The position numbers and the translations under genes were made by a program. A stretch of DNA of 64,000 nucleotides from Bradyrhizobium hipponense (GTDB taxonomy: Bacteria > Pseudomonadota > Alphaproteobacteria > Rhizobiales > Xanthobacteraceae), in NCBI RefSeq assembly GCF_008123965.1, contig NZ_VSTH01000001.1, positions 1-64,000 on the forward strand. Reading direction: 5' to 3'. Positions 45,276-54,622 of the stretch are shown in pieces (position 1 is the stretch's first letter; each line of letters opens with the position of its first letter). The notes below the pieces were generated by a model. The model saw nothing but the letters and a program-made list of their open reading frames with translations, did no database searches and was not told the origin of the DNA.

Positions 45276-45410
45276 GAAAACCTCCCTGGCGACGGATTTC
45301 TGGCCGGCTCATTTAGACTATTTTGCATTCATTTTTTGTCATTTCAATCGAAATTTGGTATTCGATTGTGGACGTCGACGCAACGAACTGAGCAAACTAC
45401 TGTGCTGCAA
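45276..45410. promoter_or_regulatory. Divergent control region of the catabolic cluster
   Basis: This 135-bp AT-rich gap separates the aminotransferase (leftward) from the GntR regulator (rightward). It contains TTTTGCATTCAT (45321-45332), almost the same as TTTTGAATTCAT (46167-46178) in front of the GlcDF-like gene. A shared sequence in both control regions suggests the operator of the encoded FadR-type regulator, or a common promoter element. Confidence 0.5.
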
Positions 45411-46148
45411 ATGAAATCCACGATTCCCGATACCGGGGTTCCTATCGCCCCGCCGGCCGGCAACGGTGGCGACCGCCAGGAAGCCTCGCTTCATGACGAA
45501 ATCCTGCTTCGGCTGCGCGACTACGTGGTCGAGGGCAACATCCCGAACGGCGCCCGCGTTCCCGAGCGTCAGCTTTGCGAGATGCTCGGCATCTCCCGCA
45601 CGCCGTTGCGCGAGGCGCTGAAGGTGCTCGCCGCGGAAGGCCTGATCGAGCTCCTGCCCAACCGCGGCGCGCGGGTGCGCCAGCTCAGCCAGCGCGACCT
45701 CGAGGAGCTGTTCGACGTGATGGCGGGACTGGAAAGCCTTGCCGGACGGCTCGCCTGCGAAGCCATCACCGACGAGGAAATCACCGCGATCGAGCAGCTG
45801 CATTACGAGATGTACGGTCATTACCTGCATCGCGACATGCATGGCTATTTCCAGGTCAACCAGCGCATCCACGAGAGCATTGTCGCGGCCGCCCGCAACG
45901 AGACGCTGAAGACGGCCTATGGCAACTTCGCAGGACGGATCCGCCGCGTCCGCTACTCCGCCAATTTCGCCCGCAAGCGACAGCGCTGGGCCGAGGCCAT
46001 GCGCGAGCATGAGGCCATCCTCGATGCACTCCGCCGCCGCGCCGGCAGCGAATTGAGCGACATCATGTTCCAGCACCTGCGCAACAAGCGGACGGCTGCG
46101 ATCGAGCACCTGACCGAGCCCCAAGGGGACGCCACGGCATCGCCCTGA
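45411..46148 (+). CDS. GntR family transcriptional regulator (FadR subfamily)
   Basis: This protein has about 245 residues from ATG 45411, although the frame is open much further upstream inside the opposite gene. The winged helix is RVPERQLCEMLGISRTPLREALKVLAAEGLIELLPNRG near residues 45-82, the classic GntR DNA-binding motif. The C-terminal FCD domain has EHEAILDALRR near its end and spaced His residues that could bind a metal and a carboxylate effector. FadR-type regulators usually repress adjacent catabolic genes until the substrate appears. Confidence 0.9.
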   Translation: MKSTIPDTGVPIAPPAGNGGDRQEASLHDEILLRLRDYVVEGNIPNGARVPERQLCEMLGISRTPLREALKVLAAEGLIELLPNRGARVRQLSQRDLEELFDVMAGLESLAGRLACEAITDEEITAIEQLHYEMYGHYLHRDMHGYFQVNQRIHESIVAAARNETLKTAYGNFAGRIRRVRYSANFARKRQRWAEAMREHEAILDALRRRAGSELSDIMFQHLRNKRTAAIEHLTEPQGDATASP

Positions 46149-46159
46149 GTGACGCTGTC

Positions 46160-46253
46160 TTGCTCATTTTGAATTCATAATATAATCGGTCTGGAATAAG
46201 AATGAATACTCCAACGAGGTCGGTCGCCTCGTTGGATCAGTCCGGGATCAGGG
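46160..46253 (+). promoter_or_regulatory. Leader of the GlcDF-like gene with operator-like motif and hairpin
   Basis: TTTTGAATTCAT lies at 46167-46178. Downstream, a perfect 9-bp inverted repeat CCAACGAGG / CCTCGTTGG (46211-46235) sits only 18 bp before the ATG. The first could be an operator shared with 45321-45332; the second could be an attenuating hairpin or a second operator. No T-run follows it. Confidence 0.45.
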
Positions 46254-49232
46254 ATGACAAACGCCTCCTCGCTCGAACGGCGCCTGCGGTCGGAATTGAC
46301 CGGCGACGTCCTGTTCGACCGCTTCAGCCGCGGCCGCTACGCCACCGATGCCTCGTTTTACCAGATCATGCCCTATGGCGTGGTGGTGCCGCGCAACATG
46401 GACGAGGCCTTGCGGGCGCTGGCTATTGCCCGCGACGACGGGCGCAAGGTCACCCCGCGCGGCGGCGGCACCTCGCAATGCGGCCAGACCGTCAATGACG
46501 GCCTCGTGGTCGACCTCTCAAAACACCTGAACCGCATCCTGTCGCTGGACGTCGAGAACCGGACTTGCGTGGTCGAGCCCGGCATCGTGCTCGACGATCT
46601 CAACCGGCAGCTCAAAAAGCACGGCCTGTGGTTCCCGGTCGACGTCTCCACCGCGTCGCGCGCCACCATCGGGGGCATGGCCGGCAACAATTCCTGCGGC
46701 GGCCGCAGCTTGCGCTACGGCACCATGCGCGACAACACGCTGTCGATGGAGGCCGCGCTCGCCGACGGCACGCTAAGCCGCTTCGGCGAGGTGCCGCGTG
46801 ATCTCTCCGAGATCGATGCGAGCGACAGTACGCGCGCCCTGTTCTGCGACATGCTCGATCTCGGCGCGCGCGAGGCCAAGGAGATCGCGGCGCGCTTTCC
46901 AAAAGTGCAACGCCGCGTCGGCGGCTACAATCTCGATGCGCTGACGCCGCGCAACGCACCCAATAACATGGCGCATCTTCTGGTCGGCTCCGAAGGCACG
47001 CTGGCCTTCACGACCAAGGTCGAACTGAAGCTGTGGCCGGTGATCCGCAACAAGGCACTCGGCGTCTGCCATTTCGGCAGCTTTTACGAGGCAATGGATG
47101 CGGCCCAGCATCTGGTCAAGCTCAGGCCGATCGCGGTCGAGCTGGTCGACCGCACCATGCTCGCGCTCGGCCGCGACATCGCGATGTTTGCCCCCGTCAT
47201 CTCTGCCGCGATCAAGGGCGATCCGGATGCCGTGCTGGTGGTCGAGTTCGCCGAGGAAGACCAGGCCGACAATCTTTTGCGCCTCAGGCAGCTCGGCGAG
47301 CTGATGGGCGATCTCGGCTTTGGCTGGAACAACGACAAGCGCAAATGGGGCGGTGTGGTCGAGATCACCGAGCCTGCGCTCCAGGGCGGCATCGCCGATT
47401 TCCGCGCCGCCGGCCTCAACGTCATGATGTCGATGAAGCAGGAGGGCAAGCCGGTCTCCTTCGTCGAGGACTGCGCCGTGCCGCTGCCGCATCTGGCCGA
47501 CTACACGGCACGGCTGAACGAGGTCTTCGCCAGGCACGGCACCAGCGGCACGATGTATGCACATGCCTCCGAGGGCTGCCTGCATGTGCGGCCGGTACTG
47601 AACCTGAAGCTGGAGAAGGACGTCAAGGCCATGCGCGCCATTGCCGAAGAGGCCTTCGCGCTGGTGCGCGAATACAAGGGCTCCCATTCCGGCGAGCACG
47701 GCGACGGCCTGGTGCGCTCCGAATTCCACGAGACCATGTTCGGCGAACGTCTCGTCGCCGACTTCAGGCAAGTGAAGCAGCGCTTCGATCCCGATGGTGT
47801 CCTCAACCCCGGCAAGATCGTCGATGCGCCCAGGATGGACAACCGCTCGCTGTTCCGCTTCCCGCCGGATTATCGCGTCGGCGAGCTCAAGACCAAGCTC
47901 GACTGGTCCGCCTATCCCGGTGCCGGCGGCGGCTTCCAGGGCGCGGTCGAGATGTGCAACAACAACGGCGCCTGCCGCAAGCTCGAGGGCGGCGTGATGT
48001 GCCCATCCTACCGCGCAACGCGCAACGAGAAGGATGTCACCCGCGGCCGTGCCAATACGCTGCGGCTCGCCATCTCCGGTCAGCTCGGTCCCGATGCGCT
48101 GTCGTCGGACGAGATGATGGAGACGCTAAAGCTTTGTGTCTCCTGCAAGGCCTGCCGCCACGAATGCCCGACCGGTGTCGACATGGCCAAGATGAAGATC
48201 GAGGTGCTGGCCGCGCGCGCAGCCTCCCACGGCCTGACGCTGCGCGACCGCCTAGTCGGCTACCTCCCGCGCTACGCCGGCGTCGCCGCGCGCTTGGCGC
48301 CGCTCGCTAACTGGCGCAATCGCAGCCCGCTGCTGCGAAACCTGTTCGAACGCTTCGCCGGCATCAGCGCGCGCCGCGCGCTCCCGGCTTTCCGCCGCGA
48401 CGTCTTCGTGCCGCCTGCGGACAGCGTCGGTCCTGAGACCGGCCGCGAAGTCGTGCTGTTCGCCGATACCTTCAATCGCGTCTATGAGCGCGAAAATCTC
48501 GACGCCGCGCTGCGCGTGCTCGCGGGCGGGGGCTATCGTGTGCATCTGCCGAAGCCGGCGAGCGGAAATCGGCCGCTGTGTTGCGGCCGCACCTTCCTGT
48601 CGGCCGGTCTTGTGGATGAGGCTAAAGTCGAACTCGACCGGTTGGTGTCCACCTTCGCGCCCTTTGCTGCGCGCGGCGTGCCGATCGTCGGCCTGGAGCC
48701 GAGCTGCCTCTTGACGCTGCGCGACGAGCTCGCGTCTCTCCGCAAGGACAATGACGCCAAAGCCGTCGGCGCGCATGCGCTGACCTTCGAGGAATTTCTG
48801 GTGCGCGAGGCGGAGGCCGGACGGCTGCAACTGCCGCTCGGTGCCGTCGCCGACAAGGCGATAGTGCACGGCCATTGCCACCAAAAATCCTTCGGCGCCT
48901 TCAAGCCGGTCGAGCAGGTGCTGCGCCTTGTCCCGGGCCTGAAGGTCGAGACCATCGAGTCGAGCTGCTGCGGCATGGCGGGCGCCTTCGGCTATGGCAC
49001 TGAGACTTACGACGCCTCGATCGAGATGGCCGAGCTATCTCTACTGCCGGCCGTGCGGCGCGCCGACCAGGCGACGCTTGTCGTCGCCGACGGCACCTCC
49101 TGCCGGCATCAGATCCACGACGGCACGCAGCGCGAAGCCCTTCACGTGGCGCGCGTGCTGGCGATGAGCCTCGATCGCGCGACACCCAGATCCACGACCT
49201 CTCCCGTTGCAAAGGAAACCATCCATGGCTGA
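46254..49232 (+). CDS. FAD-linked and Fe-S 2-hydroxyacid dehydrogenase (GlcD-GlcF-type fusion)
   Basis: This 992-residue protein fuses two modules. Residues 1-540 are a GlcD/VAO-type FAD domain with TPRGGGTSQCGQTVNDGLVVDLS and GGMAGNNSCGGRSLRYGTM. Residues 560-990 are a GlcF-like part with two Fe-S cluster motifs (CNNNGACRKLEGG then CP near 568, and CVSCKACRHECP near 628) and two CCG-type motifs (HCHQKSFGA, then ESSCCGMAGAFGYG near 905). Such fusions oxidise D-2-hydroxy acids (D-lactate, glycolate, D-2-hydroxyglutarate) and pass electrons to quinone. The natural substrate is not evident. It overlaps the next gene by 8 bp. Confidence 0.88.
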   Translation: MTNASSLERRLRSELTGDVLFDRFSRGRYATDASFYQIMPYGVVVPRNMDEALRALAIARDDGRKVTPRGGGTSQCGQTVNDGLVVDLSKHLNRILSLDVENRTCVVEPGIVLDDLNRQLKKHGLWFPVDVSTASRATIGGMAGNNSCGGRSLRYGTMRDNTLSMEAALADGTLSRFGEVPRDLSEIDASDSTRALFCDMLDLGAREAKEIAARFPKVQRRVGGYNLDALTPRNAPNNMAHLLVGSEGTLAFTTKVELKLWPVIRNKALGVCHFGSFYEAMDAAQHLVKLRPIAVELVDRTMLALGRDIAMFAPVISAAIKGDPDAVLVVEFAEEDQADNLLRLRQLGELMGDLGFGWNNDKRKWGGVVEITEPALQGGIADFRAAGLNVMMSMKQEGKPVSFVEDCAVPLPHLADYTARLNEVFARHGTSGTMYAHASEGCLHVRPVLNLKLEKDVKAMRAIAEEAFALVREYKGSHSGEHGDGLVRSEFHETMFGERLVADFRQVKQRFDPDGVLNPGKIVDAPRMDNRSLFRFPPDYRVGELKTKLDWSAYPGAGGGFQGAVEMCNNNGACRKLEGGVMCPSYRATRNEKDVTRGRANTLRLAISGQLGPDALSSDEMMETLKLCVSCKACRHECPTGVDMAKMKIEVLAARAASHGLTLRDRLVGYLPRYAGVAARLAPLANWRNRSPLLRNLFERFAGISARRALPAFRRDVFVPPADSVGPETGREVVLFADTFNRVYERENLDAALRVLAGGGYRVHLPKPASGNRPLCCGRTFLSAGLVDEAKVELDRLVSTFAPFAARGVPIVGLEPSCLLTLRDELASLRKDNDAKAVGAHALTFEEFLVREAEAGRLQLPLGAVADKAIVHGHCHQKSFGAFKPVEQVLRLVPGLKVETIESSCCGMAGAFGYGTETYDASIEMAELSLLPAVRRADQATLVVADGTSCRHQIHDGTQREALHVARVLAMSLDRATPRSTTSPVAKETIHG

Positions 49233-49653
49233 ACTGACCCTCGACACCGCCCGCAAGATCCTCGATGCCGCCTTCGCAAAGGCAACCGAGCTGAAACTGA
49301 AGCCGCTGGTCGTCACCATCCTGGACCCGCGCGGCGTCATCAAGCTCGCCGCCGCACAGGACGGCACCAGCCTGATGCGCGCGGAAATCGCGCACGGCAA
49401 GGCCTATGGCGCGCTCGCGCTGGGCATGGGATCGCGGGCGCTGTACCAGCGGGCGCAGGAACAGGCCTTTTTCATCGATGCCGTGAACACGATGGCCAGG
49501 GGCGCGCTGGTCCCGGTCCCCGGCGGCGTGCTGATCATGGACGACTTCACGCTGCTCGGCGCCGTCGGCGTCTCCGGCGACACCTCCGACAATGACGAAG
49601 CCTGCGCAGTCGCCGGCATCGAGGCCGCCGGGCTGAAGGCCAACGCGGGGTAG
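49225..49653 (+). CDS. GlcG/HbpS-like protein (DUF336)
   Basis: This 142-residue protein starts at ATG 49225, preceded by AAAGGAAA, and overlaps the stop of the dehydrogenase gene by 8 bp; translation is probably coupled. LTLDTARKILDAAFAKATELKLKPLVVTILDPRG is the N-terminal HbpS-like helix and strand, and VPGGVLIMDDFTLLGAVGVSGDTSDNDEACA is the conserved C-terminal part. GlcG-like proteins occur with glycolate oxidase and propanediol genes and some bind haem. The exact job is unknown, but the pairing supports a 2-hydroxy-acid role for this cluster. Confidence 0.85.
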   Translation: MAELTLDTARKILDAAFAKATELKLKPLVVTILDPRGVIKLAAAQDGTSLMRAEIAHGKAYGALALGMGSRALYQRAQEQAFFIDAVNTMARGALVPVPGGVLIMDDFTLLGAVGVSGDTSDNDEACAVAGIEAAGLKANAG

Positions 49654-49910
49654 CGCCGGTCCGCGGCGCAAGCGAAACACAAAATGAGGCGATACGAATG
49701 GAGCAAATCGTGGGCTACCAATCGACCGATATGTTCGCCCCGCCTTGCTTGCCTGCAGTCCGGCTCCGCAACGGCTCGATGAAGTGGATATGGTATAATA
49801 AGACGTCTCGCTCCTTAAGGGGCACCAAAGGATTTCCGAGCGTCAACGCGACGCAACGGCAACGACCGTTGTGGATCAATTGCGTCGATTGGGCCCCTGA
49901 GCTAATGACT
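49654..49910. other. Intergenic stretch after the catabolic cluster
   Basis: Short open frames exist on both strands (for example plus 49698-49973 and minus 49715-49936) but none is recognisable. The stretch adjoins the broken end of the ABC transporter and may be the junction of a deletion. Confidence 0.35.
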
Positions 49911-50969
49911 TCATGTCTCACCTGGATAAGCGACATCGTTGGATTGGACCGGCATGCCGAACGAGAAGAGTGAACCCGGATGGCGCTCGGCTCGGTTCTC
50001 CGCGCCGCGATCGAACTTCTTGTCCAGCCGCGCGCGGAAGATCGGGGTGACGCCGGCCGAGATCGCGATATAGAACGGGAACGAGCCGACCACGATCCAG
50101 GTCAGGAACGGCGAGTAGTAGAACATCACCGCCAGGAAGACGAAGGCGAAGCCGAGATCGATCACCAGCGTCAGAGCCGAGCTGGTGAGAAAATTCCGGA
50201 TGTTCTCGAGCTCGCGGACCCGCGCCACGGAGTCACCGGCCCGCCGCGCCTCGAAATAGGCGATCGGCAACGCGATCAGGTGCCGGAAGAGGCGCGCGCC
50301 GAGCTCGACATCGATGCGGTCGGTCGTATGGGAAAAGACATGGGTGCGTAGAGCACCCAGCACAGTCTCGAAGATCGAGACCACGATCAGGCCAAACACC
50401 AGCACGTCGAGCGTGGTGTAGCCGCGATGCGCCAGCACCTTGTCGGTCACCACCTGGAAGAACAGGGGCGTCACCAGCGCAAAGAGCTGCAGGAAGAACG
50501 ATGCAACCAGCACCTCGCCAAGTAGCCGGCGATACTTGTGCATCGCTTGAAGGAACCAGGTGACGTCGAACTTGCGCGCGAGATCTGAAAGCGAGGCGCG
50601 GCGCGTCATCAAGACGATGCGGCCGGTCCAGCCCTGTTCGAATTCGGCGCGCTTGATGATCTGAGGGCGGTTGACGGCAGGGTCGTGAACAAGGATGTCA
50701 TCGTTTCCGGCTTTGCCAAGGATGGCGAAGGTGACGTCATGCCGTTCGATAACTGCAGGCAATGAAAGCTTAGAAAGGCCAGGCCAGCTTTCGCGGACTG
50801 CTCGAGCTTTCAGCTTGAGCTGCTTGGCGCAGCGGAGGATTTCCTGAACGCCAACGGCCGCGCCAGCGAACTGATGCGCTATCTGCGGTGAATCCACCGA
50901 TATGTGATGAAATCGCAGCAGCAGGAGGCAAAATGAAATCTCTTGGAGGTTGTGGAAAGGAAATTTCAT
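49911..50969 (-). pseudogene. Truncated type I secretion ABC transporter without its ATPase
   Basis: The 352-residue frame begins with a C39-like (peptidase-dead) domain of about 130 residues (LLLLRFHHISVD, LKARAVRESW, LPAVIERHDV). The first membrane domain follows (LGEVLVASFFLQLFALVTPLFFQVVTDKVLAHRG). Sequence similar to HlyB/RtxB stops at about FDRGAEN, then about 25 unrelated residues reach a stop. The rest of the membrane domain and the whole nucleotide-binding domain with Walker motifs are missing. As it stands it cannot power export. It could once have served the M10 protease at 30138. Confidence 0.8.
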
Positions 50970-51476
50970 AAAATTGTTATCGTTCTCACCCGACCTCGCG
51001 GCTTTTGTCTATCACTGCGAAAGTTCGCGGGATGGAGACCGCCGGATCGACCTAGGGCCGTCATGACTATTGCGTCTGACAAGAGACTGTCGATGGATGG
51101 ACCTCAGTATGAACCAGGCCCCGACCCTGGGACTTTTTTGGGAGCATTCGATTGCAAGGGAACCTCGCGTTCATTCCCGCATCAGAGCAGCGCGAGTGCA
51201 TGCCAACTCGAGGCACAACTCTATTCGCCACGCCACCTCAAGGTCGCTTTGATCGATGCGATCAGAAACGACTGAGGATCACTCTGCCTACATTCGCGAA
51301 GGTCTATTCCCGCTTCCGCCCCAAAGCGGAACTTACCCAACAAAGCCAGAAGCTCTTCCGATGGTAGATATTTCTCCCTCACTCAACCTTTTAACGAATT
51401 ATTAGGCTCCTCTATCGCAACTAGTTCTAGAAGAACACAACAACCTTGCCGGGTTCCAATACCCGGAGTAAATCGC
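50970..51476. other. Intergenic stretch, no gene recognised
   Basis: Several short plus-strand frames are present (longest 50943-51275) with no recognisable sequence. A small hairpin TTCCGC / GCGGAA lies at 51314-51331. The GGAG before the GTG at 51477 is the ribosome binding site of the next gene. Confidence 0.35.
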
Positions 51477-53048
51477 GTGAATGTACCTGTTCTCCTGATC
51501 CCAGAAAATTTCATCGATCGCGACGCTCGCTCCGATCGATTGGTAGCGACCGCTGTGTTCGCCCTGCTCGCCGTCGCCTCGCTTCTCCCCACGCTGCTCA
51601 CTCCCATTCCGGCGATGGTTGATTACCTCAACCACCTCGCCCGCATGTATCTTCTGAGCCAAATGAACACCATCAATGCCAATCCATATTATGAGGCGGG
51701 CTGGGCCTTCTATCCCAATCTGGCGATGGACTTGGTGGTCCCGCCAATGGCGCGACTGATCGGCGCCGAGAGCGCGACCCGGCTGTTTTTTCTTTTCAGC
51801 CAGTTGTTGATCATCAGCGGCGCGCTTGCGCTCGAATGGGTGGTGAAGCGGCGCGTTCACCTCGCCGGTTTCGCGGCGCTGTTGTTCCTGTACTGCCTGC
51901 CGTTCACGTGGGGATTCGTCAACTTCGAATGCGCTCTCGGCATCGCGCTCTGGGGCATCGCCGCTTATCTGTTCGCAGCCGAGCAACCAACTCCGGTACG
52001 TTTCGTCGTCAACACAGCTTTCGTGGTGGTGCTGTTTACGGCGCATTTCTTTTCCTTAGGGATTTATGGCGCGACGCTCGGATTCTATGAGTCGTGGCGC
52101 ACCTTCAATCGGAAACTGCCTTACCGCGACGCCGCGCTCCGGCTCGTCACGCTCGCAATACCGGCCTTGGCGCTGTTGGTCGTCATGCGATTGACCGCGG
52201 GCTCTGTCGGAAGGGAGGGCACGTTTTGGTATTTTGACTACAAGCTGCTCTGGCCGTTTTATATCATGAGCGGCTACAGCATGGCTGTCTCGGGCGCGAG
52301 CGCGCTCGTGCTAATGGCCGCGTTATACGTCGCTGCCAGGTGCGGCATGCTAAAGCTGCAGCCTGCCGGGATCTGGGTCGCAACTGGCTTCGCGCTCCTT
52401 TATCTTACGATTCCGCCAAGGCTATTTGGCACGGCGTTCGCGGATATTCGGGTTCTTCCTGCGGCCGCATTGATCCTTCCCGCCTTCTGCTCGCTATCGT
52501 TGCCGAACCGACGATGGACGATGGCTGCGCTCGCCATTGTCGGGAGCATCACGCTGGCCAATCTGGCCGTCGTGCTCGTGGTCTGGCAGTCCTACCGTGC
52601 AGACTATTCAGCCTTCATTCATTCCTTTCAGAAGATTGATCGTGGTTCGAAGATACTGATTGGGACCAGTGGAGAGGGCGATGATCCACCGTTCAAGGAC
52701 CTCACTCAGTATCCAATGTATTATGCGCCGACCCTCGCGGTGCATTACGCCAATGCTTTCGTGCCGAACGTATTCACCGAGGCTGGCAAGCAACCGGTTC
52801 AGGCGCGGACCGAGGTCCGCCGTCTCGCCATTCCCTATGGTGGGCCTGTGCCGATACGCCTACTGAGTGCAATCGCCGCAGGCCAGATGACGGCGTCCGA
52901 CGACGCCGACTTCATCCGCACTTGGTACCGAGACTACGACTATCTTTATCTGCTCGGCACTGGCGTGGTGAACCCGCTGCCAAACATGCTGAAGGAATTG
53001 GACAGGTCCGGGCGCTTCGTACTCTATAAGATCCGCCGCGCACCTTAG
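51477..53048 (+). CDS. Polytopic membrane protein, probable GT-C-type glycosyltransferase
   Basis: This 523-residue protein starts at GTG 51477, preceded by GGAG. About ten to eleven hydrophobic segments occupy residues 20-430. The first external loop carries TPIPAMVDYLNHLARM, where an Asp in a short loop would match the catalytic Asp of GT-C enzymes. The C-terminal 120 residues are soluble and include YDYLYLLGTG. This layout resembles families of unknown rhizobial membrane glycosyltransferases. The function and donor are unknown. The gene is isolated between a broken transporter and an IS66 remnant. Confidence 0.6.
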   Translation: MNVPVLLIPENFIDRDARSDRLVATAVFALLAVASLLPTLLTPIPAMVDYLNHLARMYLLSQMNTINANPYYEAGWAFYPNLAMDLVVPPMARLIGAESATRLFFLFSQLLIISGALALEWVVKRRVHLAGFAALLFLYCLPFTWGFVNFECALGIALWGIAAYLFAAEQPTPVRFVVNTAFVVVLFTAHFFSLGIYGATLGFYESWRTFNRKLPYRDAALRLVTLAIPALALLVVMRLTAGSVGREGTFWYFDYKLLWPFYIMSGYSMAVSGASALVLMAALYVAARCGMLKLQPAGIWVATGFALLYLTIPPRLFGTAFADIRVLPAAALILPAFCSLSLPNRRWTMAALAIVGSITLANLAVVLVVWQSYRADYSAFIHSFQKIDRGSKILIGTSGEGDDPPFKDLTQYPMYYAPTLAVHYANAFVPNVFTEAGKQPVQARTEVRRLAIPYGGPVPIRLLSAIAAGQMTASDDADFIRTWYRDYDYLYLLGTGVVNPLPNMLKELDRSGRFVLYKIRRAP

Positions 53049-53401
53049 AGTATGGCTAAGGATCACCAGCTGCCGCGGCGCAATAACTGGCTAGATTCGC
53101 CTTCCAGCCACAGCGGAACTCCTTGGATTTGATCTGCTTGAGCAAGCTGAGCCTAGGACAACGGTGTCATGCCGATTGTTAGTCACAATACTCTTGGGGG
53201 ATACGCGATCAACAGCGCCATTCTCGGCGAGGCGAACTGCATTCGGTGAGCCTGCGAGAGCGCTCGCCCGCAGCGCGCTCTTTCAGACAGTTAAAACAAT
53301 CGCGTTGTTCTGAAGAAAGTATTCCTCCGGGGTGGGCCGCCTTGTTCGATTACAGGTATCCGGCGAGGATCTAGCTTTAAGGCTAGCCTTGAGGTCGGTA
53401 G
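53049..53401. other. Intergenic stretch before the IS66 remnant
   Basis: No gene seen. The left end of the IS66 element probably lies in the second half, but I could not identify a terminal inverted repeat matching the right side. Confidence 0.35.
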
Positions 53402-53785
53402 ATGCGGGTAGAAGTTCTGGGCGGGGTTGAGCGTCGGCGTCGCTGGTCTCGCGACGATAAGATGCGGATCATTGAGGAGACGCTGGCGCCTGGCGCGGTA
53501 GTGACGGAGATCGCGCGGCGGCACGGCATTGCAACGAGTTTGGTGTTCACATGGCGGCGGCGGGCCCGCCTAGCGACTGTCGCTTCGGCGGGACCGCGCC
53601 TTGTGCCGGTGCAGGTCGCCGCGGCCGAAAGCGTCCGATCGATCCAAGCGCCGGCGGCGATACCGGCCCGGAAACACCGCGGCGTGATCGAGATCGAGCT
53701 CGGTGATGGCAAGCGTGCCAGCGTTGACGAAAATGTCGACGCTGACGCGTTGGGGCGGGTCCTCGATGTTCTGAGCCGGCGATGA
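53402..53785 (+). CDS. tnpA: IS66 accessory protein TnpA
   Basis: This 127-residue protein has RRRWSRDDKMRIIEETLAPG, then VTEIARRHGIATSLVFTWRRRAR, the helix-turn-helix of IS66 TnpA (IS3/IS911-like transposase fold). It is followed by a variable Ala/Pro linker and an IEIELGDGKRASV segment. The length is normal for the family. The stop overlaps the tnpB start by 4 bp (ATGA), as in intact IS66 elements. Confidence 0.88.
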   Translation: MRVEVLGGVERRRRWSRDDKMRIIEETLAPGAVVTEIARRHGIATSLVFTWRRRARLATVASAGPRLVPVQVAAAESVRSIQAPAAIPARKHRGVIEIELGDGKRASVDENVDADALGRVLDVLSRR

Positions 53786-54115
53786 TCCCGATACCGAGCG
53801 GCGTGAGGGTCTGGATCGCGACCGGCCACACCGACATGCGCCGCGGCATGCAGGGCCTGGCTTCGACGGTTCAGGAGAGTTTGAAGCGCGATCCCCATGC
53901 CGGCGATCTCTATATCTTCCGTGGGCGTCGGGGCGATCTTGCCAAGATTCTTTGGCATGATGGCATCGGCCTGTCGTTATATGCCAAGCGCATTGACCGC
54001 GGGAAGTTCATCTGGCCCTCGGCGTCATCCGGCGCGATATCGATCTCAGCGGCGCAGATGGCTGGAGAAATCCGCAACTGACATGGCGATCGCAGAGCGC
54101 CGGCTGAGCGAAATA
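53782..54115 (+). pseudogene. tnpB: IS66 TnpB with frameshift near its end
   Basis: The ATG at 53782 opens GVRVWIATGHTDMRRGMQGL and DLYIFRGRRGDLAKILWHDG, unmistakable TnpB. After ISAAQM the frame turns to AGEIRN and stops at 54081. In the next frame the normal end GWRNPQLTWRSQSAG reads to a TGA at about 54110. A short deletion near 54060 has removed several codons and shifted the frame. Confidence 0.85.
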
Positions 54116-54179
54116 AAATAAGGGACGACACGCATTTTAGGACGCCACAAATCACTGAAATTGTGATTCTCTGGTTTGC

Positions 54180-54622
54180 ATGGACACGCCTCGCGACGCT
54201 CTTGCCGAAGACATAACCGCTCTGAAAGTGGCGTTGGCGAGCGAACGCGCGAAGGCTCTGGATATCGCAGCAGAACTTGCGGTCGCCCTTGCGAAGGCGT
54301 CGGAAGACAGTGCGTTGATTGCCCAGCAGAAGCTGCAGATCGCCAAGCTGCAACGCCAGATCTACGGGCAAAGATCGGAACGCTCGTCTCGGCTGATCGA
54401 CCAGTTGATGCTTACGTTTGAAGAGTTGGAATCCAGCGCCACCGAAGCGCCGCCATGTGTAGTCTCATCGTCTCAGCGAAGATGAACGACGTCGACCCTC
54501 AAGCCTGGCTCGCCGATGTGCTCGCTCGCATCGCCACCCACCCCGACCACAGGCTTGATGAGCTGCTGCCCTGGAACTGGAAGACTGCACAACAGCAAGG
54601 CCTTGCGGCGCAGGCGGCTTGA
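54180..54622 (+). pseudogene. tnpC: IS66 transposase TnpC with a large internal deletion
   Basis: The N-terminal part from ATG 54180 is a coiled-coil region (about 90 residues, ending AKLQRQIYGQRSERSSRLIDQL) typical of TnpC. At about residue 90 normal sequence stops. From 54482 another frame gives WLADVLARIATHPDHRLDELLPWNW and a short tail to TGA 54622, the conserved C-terminus of TnpC. The whole catalytic centre is missing. Confidence 0.85.

Noticed and set aside
49698..49973. Plus-strand ORF of 91 codons after the GlcG-like gene
   Set aside because: No recognisable family, and its 3' half overlaps the broken transporter on the other strand. A chance frame is more likely, though an AGGCG lies upstream.
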